DNA of 64,000 nt from CAVRXQ01 sp963849105 (GTDB lineage Bacteria > Actinomycetota > Acidimicrobiia > Acidimicrobiales > Bog-793): NCBI GenBank assembly GCA_963849105.1, contig CAWKGD010000006.1, positions 434,001 through 498,000 of the forward strand, given 5' to 3'. Both the position numbers and the translations under genes were made by a program. Within the stretch, counting starts at the first letter, position 1; every line of letters begins with the position of its first letter. This document shows, piece after piece, positions 51,861 through 61,051 of the stretch. A model generated the notes under the pieces. It worked only from the letters and a program-made list of their open reading frames with translations, did no database searches and was not told the DNA's origin.

Positions 51861-52453
51861 GCAGGAACGGCGACCAAACCTTCGGCGGGGACGTGAAACG
51901 CGCCGCGGCCGCGGTCCGCGAGCTGCTCGCGGCGGTGGGTGAGGACCCAGACCGGCCGGGTCTCGTCGGCACTCCGGTGCGCGTCGCCGAGATGTACGCC
52001 GAGCTTCTTTCGGGGATGGTCGGCGACGCCGGGAAACACCTGGAGGTGACCTTCTCCGCGGAGCACGACGAAATGGTGATGGTGAAGGACATCCCCTTTG
52101 CGTCCCTCTGCGAGCACCACCTCGTCCCCTTCATCGGCAAGGCACACGTCGCCTACATCCCGAACGAGGACGGACGGATTACCGGTCTCTCGAAGCTCGC
52201 GCGCCTCGTCGACGCACATGCCCACCGTCTGCAGGTGCAAGAGCGCCTGACCACCGAGATCGCCGAAACGATCGAGGCGGAGCTCGCGCCGCGGGGCACA
52301 TTCGTCGTCTTGGAGGCAGAGCACCTCTGCATGACGATTCGCGGGGTGAAAAAACCCGGCGCGAAGACGATCACCTCGGCCGTGCGCGGCCTTTTCCGCA
52401 ATGACCCCGCCACGCGCTCAGAAGCGATGGCCTTCGTCCATTCTCTGCAGTAA
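51857..52453 (+). CDS. folE: GTP cyclohydrolase I
   Basis: 198 aa. Zinc ligands are in SLCEHHLVPF and EAEHLCMTIRGVKKPG; the segment ARLVDAHAHRLQVQERLT is diagnostic of type IA. It forms 7,8-dihydroneopterin triphosphate from GTP, the first step of folate synthesis. First of the folate genes folE-folP-folB-folK. Confidence 0.96.
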   Translation: MSRNGDQTFGGDVKRAAAAVRELLAAVGEDPDRPGLVGTPVRVAEMYAELLSGMVGDAGKHLEVTFSAEHDEMVMVKDIPFASLCEHHLVPFIGKAHVAYIPNEDGRITGLSKLARLVDAHAHRLQVQERLTTEIAETIEAELAPRGTFVVLEAEHLCMTIRGVKKPGAKTITSAVRGLFRNDPATRSEAMAFVHSLQ

Positions 52454-52523
52454 TCGACGCGTTGTCCCTGGTCGGGGCCGAGATCGGGGAAAACGGCGCA
52501 GGTTTCGCCGGTAGTCTGACGTC

Positions 52524-53327
52524 GTGGTCCCCCTCGTCATGGGCGTCTTGAACGTCACGCCCGACTCCTTTTTCGATGGCGGGCAGTACGTGACCCACGA
52601 CGCGGCGATCGCCCGGGGACGCGAGATGCTCGACCAGGGTGCAGACATCATCGACGTCGGCGGGGAATCGAGTCGGCCGGGCGCGACGCCCGTCGGACTC
52701 GACCAGGAGCTTTGCCGGGTGCTGCCGGTGGTCGGCGCCCTCGCGCGGTTGGGGAGGGTCTCGATCGACACGATGAAACCCGAGGTCGCCGAAGCCGCCT
52801 GCCGAGCCGGTGCGACGCTCGTCAACGACGTCGCCGGGCTCTGCGTTGAGGTCGCGGCCGGGGCTGGCGCGGGGATCGTCATCATGCACATGCAGGGCCA
52901 GCCGGCGACGATGCAGCGCGATCCGCACTACGACGACGTCGTCTCCGAGGTGATCGCGGCGCTCGATTTCGGCGCGAAGAGGGCCAGGTCCGCCGGGATC
53001 CGAGAGGTCTACGTCGATCCGGGGATCGGTTTCGGCAAGACCGTCGAGCACAACCTTCAGCTCCTCGCGGCGCTGCCAGAGCTCGTCGGACGCGGCGAGC
53101 CGGTGCTCGTCGGGGCGAGCCGGAAATCGTTCCTCGGCCGGGTGATCACCGGCCCGGGAGAGCCGCCGCGCCCAATCGACGAACGCCGCGAAGGGTCTCT
53201 CGCCACGGCGGTGTGGGCGATGGCCTGCGGCTGCGCGGTGGTGCGGGCCCACGACGTGAAAGAGACCGCCCAGGCGGCGCGGCTGGTCGGCGATGTCGAT
53301 CCCGTATTCGCAGGGGCGCGGCGATGA
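52524..53327 (+). CDS. folP: Dihydropteroate synthase
   Basis: 267 aa. MGVLNVTPDSFFDGG, DIIDVGGESSRPGA, SIDTMKPEVAEAA, MHMQGQPATMQ, DPGIGFGKTVEHN and GASRKSFLG give the complete TIM-barrel active site. It joins p-aminobenzoate to the pterin diphosphate and is the sulfonamide target. GTG 52524; the stop overlaps the next ATG by 4 nt. Confidence 0.96.
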   Translation: MVPLVMGVLNVTPDSFFDGGQYVTHDAAIARGREMLDQGADIIDVGGESSRPGATPVGLDQELCRVLPVVGALARLGRVSIDTMKPEVAEAACRAGATLVNDVAGLCVEVAAGAGAGIVIMHMQGQPATMQRDPHYDDVVSEVIAALDFGAKRARSAGIREVYVDPGIGFGKTVEHNLQLLAALPELVGRGEPVLVGASRKSFLGRVITGPGEPPRPIDERREGSLATAVWAMACGCAVVRAHDVKETAQAARLVGDVDPVFAGARR

Positions 53328-54412
53328 GGGGGCGGTGGGCGGCGGGGATCGTGCCCCGCAACTTCGCCTGGATCATCAAAGGTCATCTTGCGGTCAGCGA
53401 GCGGCCGGGCGGCTCTGCGCCCGTCCATCGCCGGGTCCGCCGCCAAGAAGAGATCCTCTGGCTGCGCGGCCAGGGCTTCACCAAGATTGTCTCGTTGCTC
53501 CCCTCGCCGCACAACCTGCACGCCTACGACGAGCTCGGCGTCGCCCACGAGCACGTCCCGATGGCGATCCACGACGACCCGATGCCAACGCTCATCGAGC
53601 TCTACCCGGCGTTGTTGCGCTGGATGTATGGCGGCGAACGGGTCCTCATCCATCAGGATCAGCTCGACGAGCGCCTTGCCGGCGTGCTGGGCGGCTTCCT
53701 GTACTGGAGCGGCATGGTTCCCGAGCTGCCGCTCGCGATCTCGGCGATCGAGAACCTGTTGCGCCGCCAGCTCGGGTCGACCGGGCGGACGATCGCCACC
53801 CTCTCCGTCGAGATCACCCCGCCATCAGAGAAGGACCGGCGCCGCCCCGACCGCCCCTCGGAGGCGGTGCTCGTCGCGATCGCAGAGGGCCGCCTCGGTC
53901 CGGTCGTCGAGGTGCCTCGCGCCGTTTCGATCGAGCCCGAGGAACCTGCGGAGCCGCCACCGGTGGCCGAGCCGGTGCCGCCGGAAAAGCCGACCACGGT
54001 CGAACGCCCAAGGGCGCGGGCGTCGCAACCGGCGAACCGCAAGGCGACGGCGCGTGCCAAGAGCACGGACGCAAGGAGAGCGAAGGTCTCGCCGCCGAAG
54101 AAAGCGGCGAGGGTCTCAAAAACGCAGCGCACGGCGGCCAAGCCGGCGGCGACGAAGACTCGAGCGCGACGGAGCGCCAGTGGGAGCGTGACGAGCTCAG
54201 CGAAGACCATGGCGAAGTCGCGCACCGGTCGCGGGTCATCCAACCGGGGCGCGACGACGCGCGCCCGGACGCCGGTCGACGCTTCGTCCGCAGCGAAGCG
54301 CTCGGCGCGGCGGTCCGCGTCCCCGGCGCGCAGCGGAACATCTGTCACGAAAGCGGCGTCATCGTCGCGACGCACCTCGACGACGCGTCGCAAACAGGCG
54401 GGGACCGCGTGA
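53324..54412 (+). CDS. Predicted dual-specificity pseudophosphatase with histone-H1-like basic tail
   Basis: 362 aa. Residues 1-160 resemble a dual-specificity protein phosphatase: FTKIVSLLPSPHN, GVAHEHVPMAIHDDPMP, then VLIHQDQLDERLAGVLGGFL. The HCx5R loop appears as H110-Q111-x5-R117, so the catalytic Cys is Gln and the enzyme should be inactive. Residues about 235-362 are an unstructured Ala/Lys/Arg/Ser/Thr-rich tail resembling bacterial histone-H1-like domains. It lies between folP and folB with 4-nt overlaps on both sides, so it is expressed with folate genes; the role is unknown. Possible functions are binding phosphorylated partners, RNA or DNA. Confidence 0.7.
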   Translation: MRGRWAAGIVPRNFAWIIKGHLAVSERPGGSAPVHRRVRRQEEILWLRGQGFTKIVSLLPSPHNLHAYDELGVAHEHVPMAIHDDPMPTLIELYPALLRWMYGGERVLIHQDQLDERLAGVLGGFLYWSGMVPELPLAISAIENLLRRQLGSTGRTIATLSVEITPPSEKDRRRPDRPSEAVLVAIAEGRLGPVVEVPRAVSIEPEEPAEPPPVAEPVPPEKPTTVERPRARASQPANRKATARAKSTDARRAKVSPPKKAARVSKTQRTAAKPAATKTRARRSASGSVTSSAKTMAKSRTGRGSSNRGATTRARTPVDASSAAKRSARRSASPARSGTSVTKAASSSRRTSTTRRKQAGTA

Positions 54413-54792
54413 GTGACGCGATCGAGATCCGTGGGTTGCGAGTGCTCGGCACCCACGGCGTGCTTGTCGAGGAGATCGCCCGTCCGCAACCATTCGAGAT
54501 CGACCTCGATGTCGAGACTCGACTCGTCGGGGCGGGCGCGTCAGACGATCTCGTTCAGACGGTCGACTACGGCCCGATCGTCGAGACGGTGTGCAAACTC
54601 GTCGAGAGTTCGCATCTCGCGCTTTTGGAATCGCTCGCCTCGGCCATCGCCGATGCCGTGCTTGACGATCCGCGCGTCGATGCGGTCATGGTAAAAATTC
54701 GCAAGCTTCGTCCGCCGCTCGCCGCCGACGTGGCGACCGTCGGTGTCCGCATCTCGAGACGACGCGGCGAACAGTTGACCGCAGAGCGCTAG
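54409..54792 (+). CDS. folB: Dihydroneopterin aldolase
   Basis: 127 aa. IEIRGLRVLGTHGVLVEE (pterin-site Glu region), QTVDYGPIVETVCKLVES and VMVKIRKLRPPL (catalytic Lys) are canonical. It makes 6-hydroxymethyl-7,8-dihydropterin. GTG 54409 overlaps the upstream stop (GTGA). The frame remains open far upstream, but only as a shadow of the previous gene. Confidence 0.93.
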   Translation: MSDAIEIRGLRVLGTHGVLVEEIARPQPFEIDLDVETRLVGAGASDDLVQTVDYGPIVETVCKLVESSHLALLESLASAIADAVLDDPRVDAVMVKIRKLRPPLAADVATVGVRISRRRGEQLTAER

Positions 54793-54804
54793 AGCCGATT
54801 CGAC

Positions 54805-55317
54805 GTGCGCGCCTACCTGTCGATCGGCTCGAACCTCGGAGACCGGTGGGCACACCTGCGATCCGCACTAGGTGCGCTCGTCGAACTCGATCCGGACCTC
54901 GCCGCTTCGCCGGTGTACGAGACCGCCCCCGTCGGCGGTCCCGCCGGCCAGCGGCCGTACCTGAACGCCATCGTCCGTGTCGACACTGGCCTTTCGCCGC
55001 ATGCGCTTCGCGAGCTCGTCCAGAGGATCGAGAATGACGCGGGACGCGTGCGACGCGAGCGGTGGGGAGCACGCACACTCGACATCGACATCGTCGTGAT
55101 CGAAGGCGTGCGCGTCGACGACGCGGACCTCGTGGTTCCTCACCCGCGGATGGCGGAGCGGGCCTTTGTCCTCGCGCCGCTCGAAGACGTGGAACCTTCG
55201 GCGGTGCCGGTGGGATGGCGTGGTCAGCTCGCTGAGCAGATCGGCGAGGTCCGCAAGGTCGGGTACCTCGTCCCGCCGTACGTCGAGGCTCACGTAGCCG
55301 GCACCTCTGCTCGATGA
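54805..55317 (+). CDS. folK: 6-hydroxymethyl-7,8-dihydropterin pyrophosphokinase
   Basis: 170 aa. AYLSIGSNLGDRWAHL, ASPVYETAPVGG, RERWGARTLDIDIV and VVPHPRMAERAFVLAPL are the standard HPPK motifs. It activates the pterin for FolP. The GTG start lies 12 nt after folB, and the stop overlaps panC (ATGA). Confidence 0.95.
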   Translation: MRAYLSIGSNLGDRWAHLRSALGALVELDPDLAASPVYETAPVGGPAGQRPYLNAIVRVDTGLSPHALRELVQRIENDAGRVRRERWGARTLDIDIVVIEGVRVDDADLVVPHPRMAERAFVLAPLEDVEPSAVPVGWRGQLAEQIGEVRKVGYLVPPYVEAHVAGTSAR

Positions 55318-56189
55318 GCACGACCGACAGCGAGCTTGTTGCGAGGACGTTCGACGACTTAGACGGTGCACTTGACGGTGCGCGGCGAGAGCGCCTGCGC
55401 ATCGGACTGGTGCCGACCCTTGGCGCGTTGCACGGCGGCCACGTCGCGGACATTGCGCAAGCGGACGCAGAGTGCGACGTCGTCGTCGTCTCGATCTTCT
55501 TGAATCCGCTGCAGTTCAACGATCGAAAGGACCTGGCGCGCTATCCAGGCGATTTCGTCACGGATGCGCGCGTCGCCGTGCAAGCGGGAGCAGATGTCGT
55601 CCTCGCGCCATCCGTCGAGGTGATGTACCCGGCTGGGGCACCCGAAGTCGTCGTCGATCCTGGACCAAAGAGCCTGGTGCTCGAGGGCGCTGCACGACCG
55701 GGCCACTTTCAGGGGGTCGCGACCGTCGTCACGAAGTTGCTGGCGATCGTGCGGCCGAACGCGGCGTACTTCGGTGAGAAGGACTATCAGCAGCTCGTCA
55801 TCGTGCGCCAGCTCGTGAAGGACTTGTCGTTCGCGGTCACGGTTGTCTCCTGCCCAACGGTCCGCGAAGACGACGGGCTCGCGATGTCGAGTCGAAACGC
55901 CTTCCTCGGAGCCGAAGAACGCAAGAGCGCGGCGTCGCTGTACCGGGCGCTTTGTCGAGCGAAGACCGAAATCGGACGCGGCGAGAACGACGCGAACAAG
56001 ATCGTCCAAACCATGTGGGACGTCGTCGCCGAGTCATCCCTCGTTTCGCTCGACTACGCGCACGTCGTGCGCGAAGGCACGCTCGATGACGTGTCCGACA
56101 TCGACGGCGACGTGCGGCTCCTGATCGCGGCGCGCGTCGGCCCCATGCGGTTGATCGACAACCTGCTCGTCGAGGCGGGGACGCCATGA
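55314..56189 (+). CDS. panC: Pantothenate synthetase
   Basis: 291 aa. PTLGALHGGH is the HIGH-type ATP motif, SIFLNPLQFN follows, and YFGEKDYQQLVIVRQLV and GLAMSSRNAFL (KMSKS-like loop) complete the site. It condenses pantoate and beta-alanine. Overlaps folK and nadB by 4 nt each. With coaX downstream it links this operon to CoA synthesis. Confidence 0.95.
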   Translation: MSTTDSELVARTFDDLDGALDGARRERLRIGLVPTLGALHGGHVADIAQADAECDVVVVSIFLNPLQFNDRKDLARYPGDFVTDARVAVQAGADVVLAPSVEVMYPAGAPEVVVDPGPKSLVLEGAARPGHFQGVATVVTKLLAIVRPNAAYFGEKDYQQLVIVRQLVKDLSFAVTVVSCPTVREDDGLAMSSRNAFLGAEERKSAASLYRALCRAKTEIGRGENDANKIVQTMWDVVAESSLVSLDYAHVVREGTLDDVSDIDGDVRLLIAARVGPMRLIDNLLVEAGTP

Positions 56190-57799
56190 CGAAAGGCGCC
56201 GACGTGACCTTTGACGCGATCGTCGTCGGTAGCGGCGTCGCGGGGTGCACGACCGCGCTCGAGCTCGTCGAGCGCGGGGTTGCCCGCATCGGCCTCGTCA
56301 CGAAGGGTGATCTCGGGGTGTCGACGACCGACTGGGCACAAGGCGGCATCGCCGCGGCGCTGAACGCCGAGGACGACTCGATCGAGCTCCATTTCGAGGA
56401 CACGCTCGCCGCCGGCGGTGGGCTGTGCGACGTCGACGCGACCCGCGTCCTTGTCGGCGAGGGTCCCGACGCGATTCGCGCGCTCGTCTCGCGCGGCGCG
56501 GTGCTCGACCGCGACGAGCGCGGAGGGTTCGCGCGCTCGCGAGAGGGTGGTCATTCCGTCCCGCGCGTCGTCCACGCGGGCGGGATGGCGACGGGAGCAG
56601 AGGTCATCCGTGCCCTCGTGGCAGAGATCGAGAAGAGCCGGATCGTCGTCATCGAGGACTCACGCCTTTCAGAGCTCGTCATCGAGGGCGGACGCTGTTC
56701 CGGGATCCTTTGTGTCGGACCGGACGGCATCGAGCGCGCGCTCACCGCACGCACGATCGTGCTCGCGACCGGTGGCATCGGTCAGCTCTATTCGGTGACG
56801 ACGAACCCGCCGGGCGCCACCGGAGACGGCATCGCGTCGGCGATCCGGGCGGGAATCCCCGTCGCGGATCTCGAGTTCGTGCAGTTCCATCCGACCGCGC
56901 TCGCGATCGAACGTCGCCCGCGACCGCTGCTTTCCGAAGGATTACGTGGCTACGGCGCGCTGCTCGTCGGAGTCGACCGTCAACGCTTCGTCGACGAGCT
57001 CGCGCCGCGTGACGTCGTGAGCCGGGCGATCGTGCAGAAGATGGACGAGAACGGCGCGGAGCACGTTTTTTTGGACGCTCGGCCGATCGGCAATTTCGCT
57101 GAGCGCTTCCCGACCCTCGCTGCAATTCTCGCTGATGCCGGATTTGATCCCGCAGTCGACCTCTTGCCGGTCGCGCCCGCCGCGCACTACGTCTGCGGTG
57201 GCGTCATCACCGATCTTTTCGGCCGCAGCGCACTTCCGGGGCTCTGTGCCGTCGGCGAAGCCGCTTGCACCGGTGCCGAGGGCGCCAATCGACTGGCGTC
57301 GAACTCCCTACTCGAAGGGCTCGTCTTCGGCCGGCGCGCCGCCGAGGCAATCGCGAAAGGTGCAGACGGGCCAGAGGCCTCGGGAGCGCTCTCCGGCGTC
57401 CTTTCTCCCCGCAGCGCCACGATCCCGATCCATAGCGTCCCGCGTTCGATCGGGTCGACGACGGCGAGCGCGGCCGTCCCAACGGATCTCGCGTCCGCGC
57501 GAGCGGGGTTGCAGCAGGCGATGACGCGCCACGCCGGCGTGCTGCGCGACGCCGCGGGTCTGAAGGCGCTTCAGGAGCGGATCGGCACCGCGATGATTGC
57601 AGCGTCAACGCGCAGCTCCCCTGAATCGGACGCGCTCGCGAACCTCGCGACCGTCGCCTCGTCGCTCGCGTCGGCCGCCCTTGCGCGCGAAGAGACGCGC
57701 GGAGCCCACGCGCGCGCCGACATGCCGCATCGCGACGACGACAACTTCCGCGTCCGATTGTTCGTCGAGGTTCCGGTCGGAGGCGATGCCGTTGCGTGA
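56186..57799 (+). CDS. nadB: L-aspartate oxidase
   Basis: 537 aa flavoprotein. The FAD motif is VVGSGVAGCTTALEL; TTDWAQGGIAAAL, HSVPRVVHAGG, VQFHPTAL, HYVCGGVITDLFGRS and EGANRLASNSLLEGLVFG are the succinate-dehydrogenase/aspartate-oxidase motifs. It makes iminoaspartate for NAD synthesis. The partner quinolinate synthase gene nadA is not in the window. The 3' end overlaps nadC by 14 nt. Confidence 0.95.
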   Translation: MTKGADVTFDAIVVGSGVAGCTTALELVERGVARIGLVTKGDLGVSTTDWAQGGIAAALNAEDDSIELHFEDTLAAGGGLCDVDATRVLVGEGPDAIRALVSRGAVLDRDERGGFARSREGGHSVPRVVHAGGMATGAEVIRALVAEIEKSRIVVIEDSRLSELVIEGGRCSGILCVGPDGIERALTARTIVLATGGIGQLYSVTTNPPGATGDGIASAIRAGIPVADLEFVQFHPTALAIERRPRPLLSEGLRGYGALLVGVDRQRFVDELAPRDVVSRAIVQKMDENGAEHVFLDARPIGNFAERFPTLAAILADAGFDPAVDLLPVAPAAHYVCGGVITDLFGRSALPGLCAVGEAACTGAEGANRLASNSLLEGLVFGRRAAEAIAKGADGPEASGALSGVLSPRSATIPIHSVPRSIGSTTASAAVPTDLASARAGLQQAMTRHAGVLRDAAGLKALQERIGTAMIAASTRSSPESDALANLATVASSLASAALAREETRGAHARADMPHRDDDNFRVRLFVEVPVGGDAVA

Positions 57800-58664
57800 C
57801 GATCTCGCGCCGCCACCAGCAGATGTCCGTCGAGCCGTCGCTCACGCGCTGTCCGAGGACCTCGGCGCGCTCGGTGACCTGACCGGATCCCTCCTTCCCG
57901 AGGGCACCGTTGCCCGCGGTGCCTTCGTTGCCCGTGCCAGCGGCGTTGCCGCCGGCACGACTTGTGTCGACGTGACGTGCGCGCTCGTCGATCCGCGGCT
58001 CGAGGTGATGATCGAACGCGAGGACGGCAAGGGCGTGAGCACAGGGGACGTCATCGCGCATGTGAGCGGGCCGTTGCGTTCGATGCTGATCGCCGAACGC
58101 ACGGCGCTCAACTTCCTCTGCCACCTTTCGGGAATCGCTACCCTCACCCGACGCTTCGTCGATCAAGCGACACAGGCGAATCCAAAGACGCGCATCCTCG
58201 ACACGAGGAAGACGACACCCGGGTTGCGCGCCCTCGAGAAGGCAGCGGTCCGAGCGGGTGGGGGCTGGAATCACCGTTCATCGCTGTCCGACGCGGTGTT
58301 GATCAAGGACAACCACCTCGCGGGAATGTCGATCGAAGATGCGGTCGCGGCGGGGATCGAACGCTGGCCGGGTCGCGCCGTCGAAGTCGAATGTGAGACG
58401 CTCGTCGAGGTCTCTCGGGCGCTCGACGCCGGCGCGACGATTGTGATGTGCGACAACATGTCGCCAACAGAGGTCCACGAAGCGGTGGTGCTCTTGCGTG
58501 AGCATGCCCGCGGTCGCAGCGGTGACGTGCTGCTCGAGGCTTCGGGCGGCGTCACGCTCGACAACGTCGCCGCCTTCGCGGGCGCGGGCGCGGATCTCGT
58601 CTCGGTGGGCGCGATCACGCACTCCGCCCCGATCCTTGACGTCGGACTCGACATCGAACACTGA
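57786..58664 (+). CDS. nadC: Quinolinate phosphoribosyltransferase
   Basis: 292 aa. ERTALNFLCHLSGIATLTRR, ILDTRKTTPGLRALEKAAV, HRSSLSDAVLIKDNHL and LLEASGGVTLDNV are canonical NadC stretches. It turns quinolinate and PRPP into nicotinate mononucleotide. ATG 57786 lies inside the end of nadB and is the only start giving the normal N-terminus. Confidence 0.95.
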   Translation: MPLRDDLAPPPADVRRAVAHALSEDLGALGDLTGSLLPEGTVARGAFVARASGVAAGTTCVDVTCALVDPRLEVMIEREDGKGVSTGDVIAHVSGPLRSMLIAERTALNFLCHLSGIATLTRRFVDQATQANPKTRILDTRKTTPGLRALEKAAVRAGGGWNHRSSLSDAVLIKDNHLAGMSIEDAVAAGIERWPGRAVEVECETLVEVSRALDAGATIVMCDNMSPTEVHEAVVLLREHARGRSGDVLLEASGGVTLDNVAAFAGAGADLVSVGAITHSAPILDVGLDIEH

Positions 58665-58719
58665 GAGCCACGCGTTCGGTGCGGTGAGCTGGCCTTTCCA
58701 TCAACTAGACCAGTAGACC

Positions 58720-59574
58720 ATGCTGCTCGCCGTCGACGTCGGCAACACCCAGACCGTGATCGGCGTCTTCGACGACGCGGCTGGCACCGAGCTCGCGAAC
58801 CGTAAGCCCGGGGAGCTGCCCGGGCTCCTGCACCACTGGCGGATCTCAACCGTGCGCGACCGCACCGCGGACGAGTTCGCGCTTGTCGTCGACCAGCTGC
58901 TGCACAGCGCGGGCATCGTGCGCCCCTGGCGCGGGGGAATCGCCGCCGCCGATGGCGCCGAGATCCACGGCGTCGTCGTGTCGTCGTCGGTGCCGCCGTT
59001 GACATCCGCGTTGCGCGAGACGGCGACGACGTGGTTTGACGTGCCGTTCGTCGTGATCGGACCGGGGATCCGGACCGGTATGCCGATCCTTTACGACAAC
59101 CCGAAGGAGGTCGGTGCCGATCGGATCGCGAACGGCGTCGCGGCGGTCGATCTGTTCGGAGGTCCGGCGATCGTCGTCGATTTCGGCACCTCGACGAACT
59201 TCGACGTCGTCTCGGCTGCCGGTGAGTACATGGGCGGTGCGATCGCGGTCGGTCTCGAGGTGTCGATGGACGCCCTCTTCGAACGCGCTGCCGCGCTGCC
59301 GCGCATCCAACTCGTCGCACCGACGGTCGCGATCGGTCGCTCGACGGTCGCCTCGATGCAGATCGGCGCGATTTTCGGTCATGCCGGTCTCGTCGACGGG
59401 ATCTGTGCTCGGATCCTCGCCGAGCTCGGAGAGGCCACGGTGATCGGCACGGGCGGTCTCGTCGAGGTGGTCGCGCCGCACACCAAATACGTGCACGAGA
59501 TCGAGCCGTGGTTGACCCTGCACGGACTGCGGGTCCTCTACTGGCGCAACACCGACGAGAAGAGCCGCCGATGA
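58720..59574 (+). CDS. coaX: Type III pantothenate kinase
   Basis: 284 aa, ASKHA fold. LLAVDVGNTQTVIGVF is the phosphate-1 motif and KEVGADRIANGVAAVDLFG the PANK signature; VVDFGTSTNFDVV is the phosphate-2 motif (usual form DFGTATTFD). VIGTGGLVEVVAPHT supplies the adenosine motif. First step of CoA synthesis from pantothenate. The stop overlaps the lysS ATG. Confidence 0.94.
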   Translation: MLLAVDVGNTQTVIGVFDDAAGTELANRKPGELPGLLHHWRISTVRDRTADEFALVVDQLLHSAGIVRPWRGGIAAADGAEIHGVVVSSSVPPLTSALRETATTWFDVPFVVIGPGIRTGMPILYDNPKEVGADRIANGVAAVDLFGGPAIVVDFGTSTNFDVVSAAGEYMGGAIAVGLEVSMDALFERAAALPRIQLVAPTVAIGRSTVASMQIGAIFGHAGLVDGICARILAELGEATVIGTGGLVEVVAPHTKYVHEIEPWLTLHGLRVLYWRNTDEKSRR

Positions 59575-61016
59575 CCGAGCGCTTCGAGCCCCCGTACCGG
59601 TTTCCGGGGACGGTGCCCACAGCGTCAGTCGTTCGCGATCACGGCGCTCTCGAGGCCGGCGAGTCCTCCAACACGGTCGTCTCGGTCGCCGGCCGGGTGA
59701 TGCTGCTCCGCCGGCAGGGCAAGATCGCCTTCGGCGAGCTGCGTGATCAATCCGGCGCGATCCAGCTATATGCGGATGCGCAGGAGACAGAGCACTTTGA
59801 CGAGTTCGTGCGGGTCAATCTCGGCGACTGGATCGGCGCGACGGGCATCGTCATGCGCACCAAGCGCGGTGAGCTCTCGGTGAAGGTCAAAAACTGGACG
59901 CTGCTCGCCCGGGCGCGTCTCGGTTTCGGCGACAAGTGGCGCGGTGTGCACGACGTCGAAACGCGCTTTCGCCAGCGTGAAGTCGATCTGTGGGCGAACG
60001 AGGGCGTGCGTGAGACCTTCGTGTTGCGTTCCCAGATCATCGCCGCGATCCGGCGACAGCTCGACGATCGGGGATTCCTCGAGGTCGAGACGCCAGTGCT
60101 GGCGCCGATCCAAAGCGGCGCCTACGCGAAGCCGTTCGTCACGCACTACAACGCGCTACACGCCGACTTCTACCTGCGGATCGCCACCGAGCTGTACCTG
60201 AAGCGGCTGCTCGTCGGCGGCTTCGAGCGCGTCTATGAGATCGGTCGCATTTTCCGCAACGAGGGGCTCTCCCCGCGCCACAACCCGGAGTTCACGATGC
60301 TCGAGGCGTACCAGGCGTACGCGGATTACACCGACATGATGGAACTCGCCGAACAACTCATCGCCGGCGTCGCCGAGGAGACGCTCGGCAGTTCGGTTCT
60401 CAACTATCAGGGACGGCGGCTGGACGTTTCGGCGCCCTGGCGCCGGGCGACGATGGACGAGCTCATCTCCGAACGTGTCGGGCGTGACGTTGACTTGTCG
60501 CTCGGCGCGATCGAGCTGCACCGCATGGCGAAGGCCAACGAGATCGAAGTGGACGGCGGCGCACCCGCGGGTGTCGTGTTCTTCGCGCTCTACGAGGCGC
60601 TCGTCGAGCCGACGCTGTGGGATCCGGTGCATGTCACGGACTATCCGAAGGAGGTCTCGCCGCTCGCCCGGGACCACCGCAGCCGTCCCGGCTATGTCGA
60701 GCGCTTCGAATCAGTCGTCGCCGGGCGCGAGCTCGTCAACGCCTTCAGCGAACTCGCCGATCCCGAAGAGCAACGGACGCGCCTTGAAGCCCAAGCGATC
60801 GCGCACGAAGCCGGCGACGAAGAGGCGATGATGGTCGACGAGGAGTTCTTGCGCGCGCTCGAACACGGCATGCCACCGACCGGGGGCATCGGCGTCGGGG
60901 TCGACCGTCTGGTGATGTTCCTCGCCGACAAGGCGAACATCAAAGAGGTGCTGCTTTTCCCCGCGCTACGTCCCGAAACCGACGCGGAGCCTGGGGAACG
61001 ATCGACTCCCTATTGA
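59571..61016 (+). CDS. lysS: Lysyl-tRNA synthetase, class II
   Basis: 481 aa. An N-terminal OB-fold anticodon domain (VAGRVMLLRRQGKIAFGELRD) precedes the class II core: motif 1 RGFLEVETPVL, motif 2 FRNEGLSPRHNPEFTMLEAY, motif 3 GIGVGVDRLVMFL. It charges tRNA-Lys. ATG 59571 overlaps the coaX stop. The gene is followed by a convergent polyprenyl synthase gene after 35 bp. Confidence 0.95.
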   Translation: MTERFEPPYRFPGTVPTASVVRDHGALEAGESSNTVVSVAGRVMLLRRQGKIAFGELRDQSGAIQLYADAQETEHFDEFVRVNLGDWIGATGIVMRTKRGELSVKVKNWTLLARARLGFGDKWRGVHDVETRFRQREVDLWANEGVRETFVLRSQIIAAIRRQLDDRGFLEVETPVLAPIQSGAYAKPFVTHYNALHADFYLRIATELYLKRLLVGGFERVYEIGRIFRNEGLSPRHNPEFTMLEAYQAYADYTDMMELAEQLIAGVAEETLGSSVLNYQGRRLDVSAPWRRATMDELISERVGRDVDLSLGAIELHRMAKANEIEVDGGAPAGVVFFALYEALVEPTLWDPVHVTDYPKEVSPLARDHRSRPGYVERFESVVAGRELVNAFSELADPEEQRTRLEAQAIAHEAGDEEAMMVDEEFLRALEHGMPPTGGIGVGVDRLVMFLADKANIKEVLLFPALRPETDAEPGERSTPY

Positions 61017-61051
61017 TCGGGGACCGACCGGTGGCGAGAGATGCGCCTTTT

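Noticed and set aside
53293..54408. Long upstream extension of folB
   Set aside because: Shadow of the pseudophosphatase gene; FolB proteins are about 120 residues, which GTG 54409 provides.
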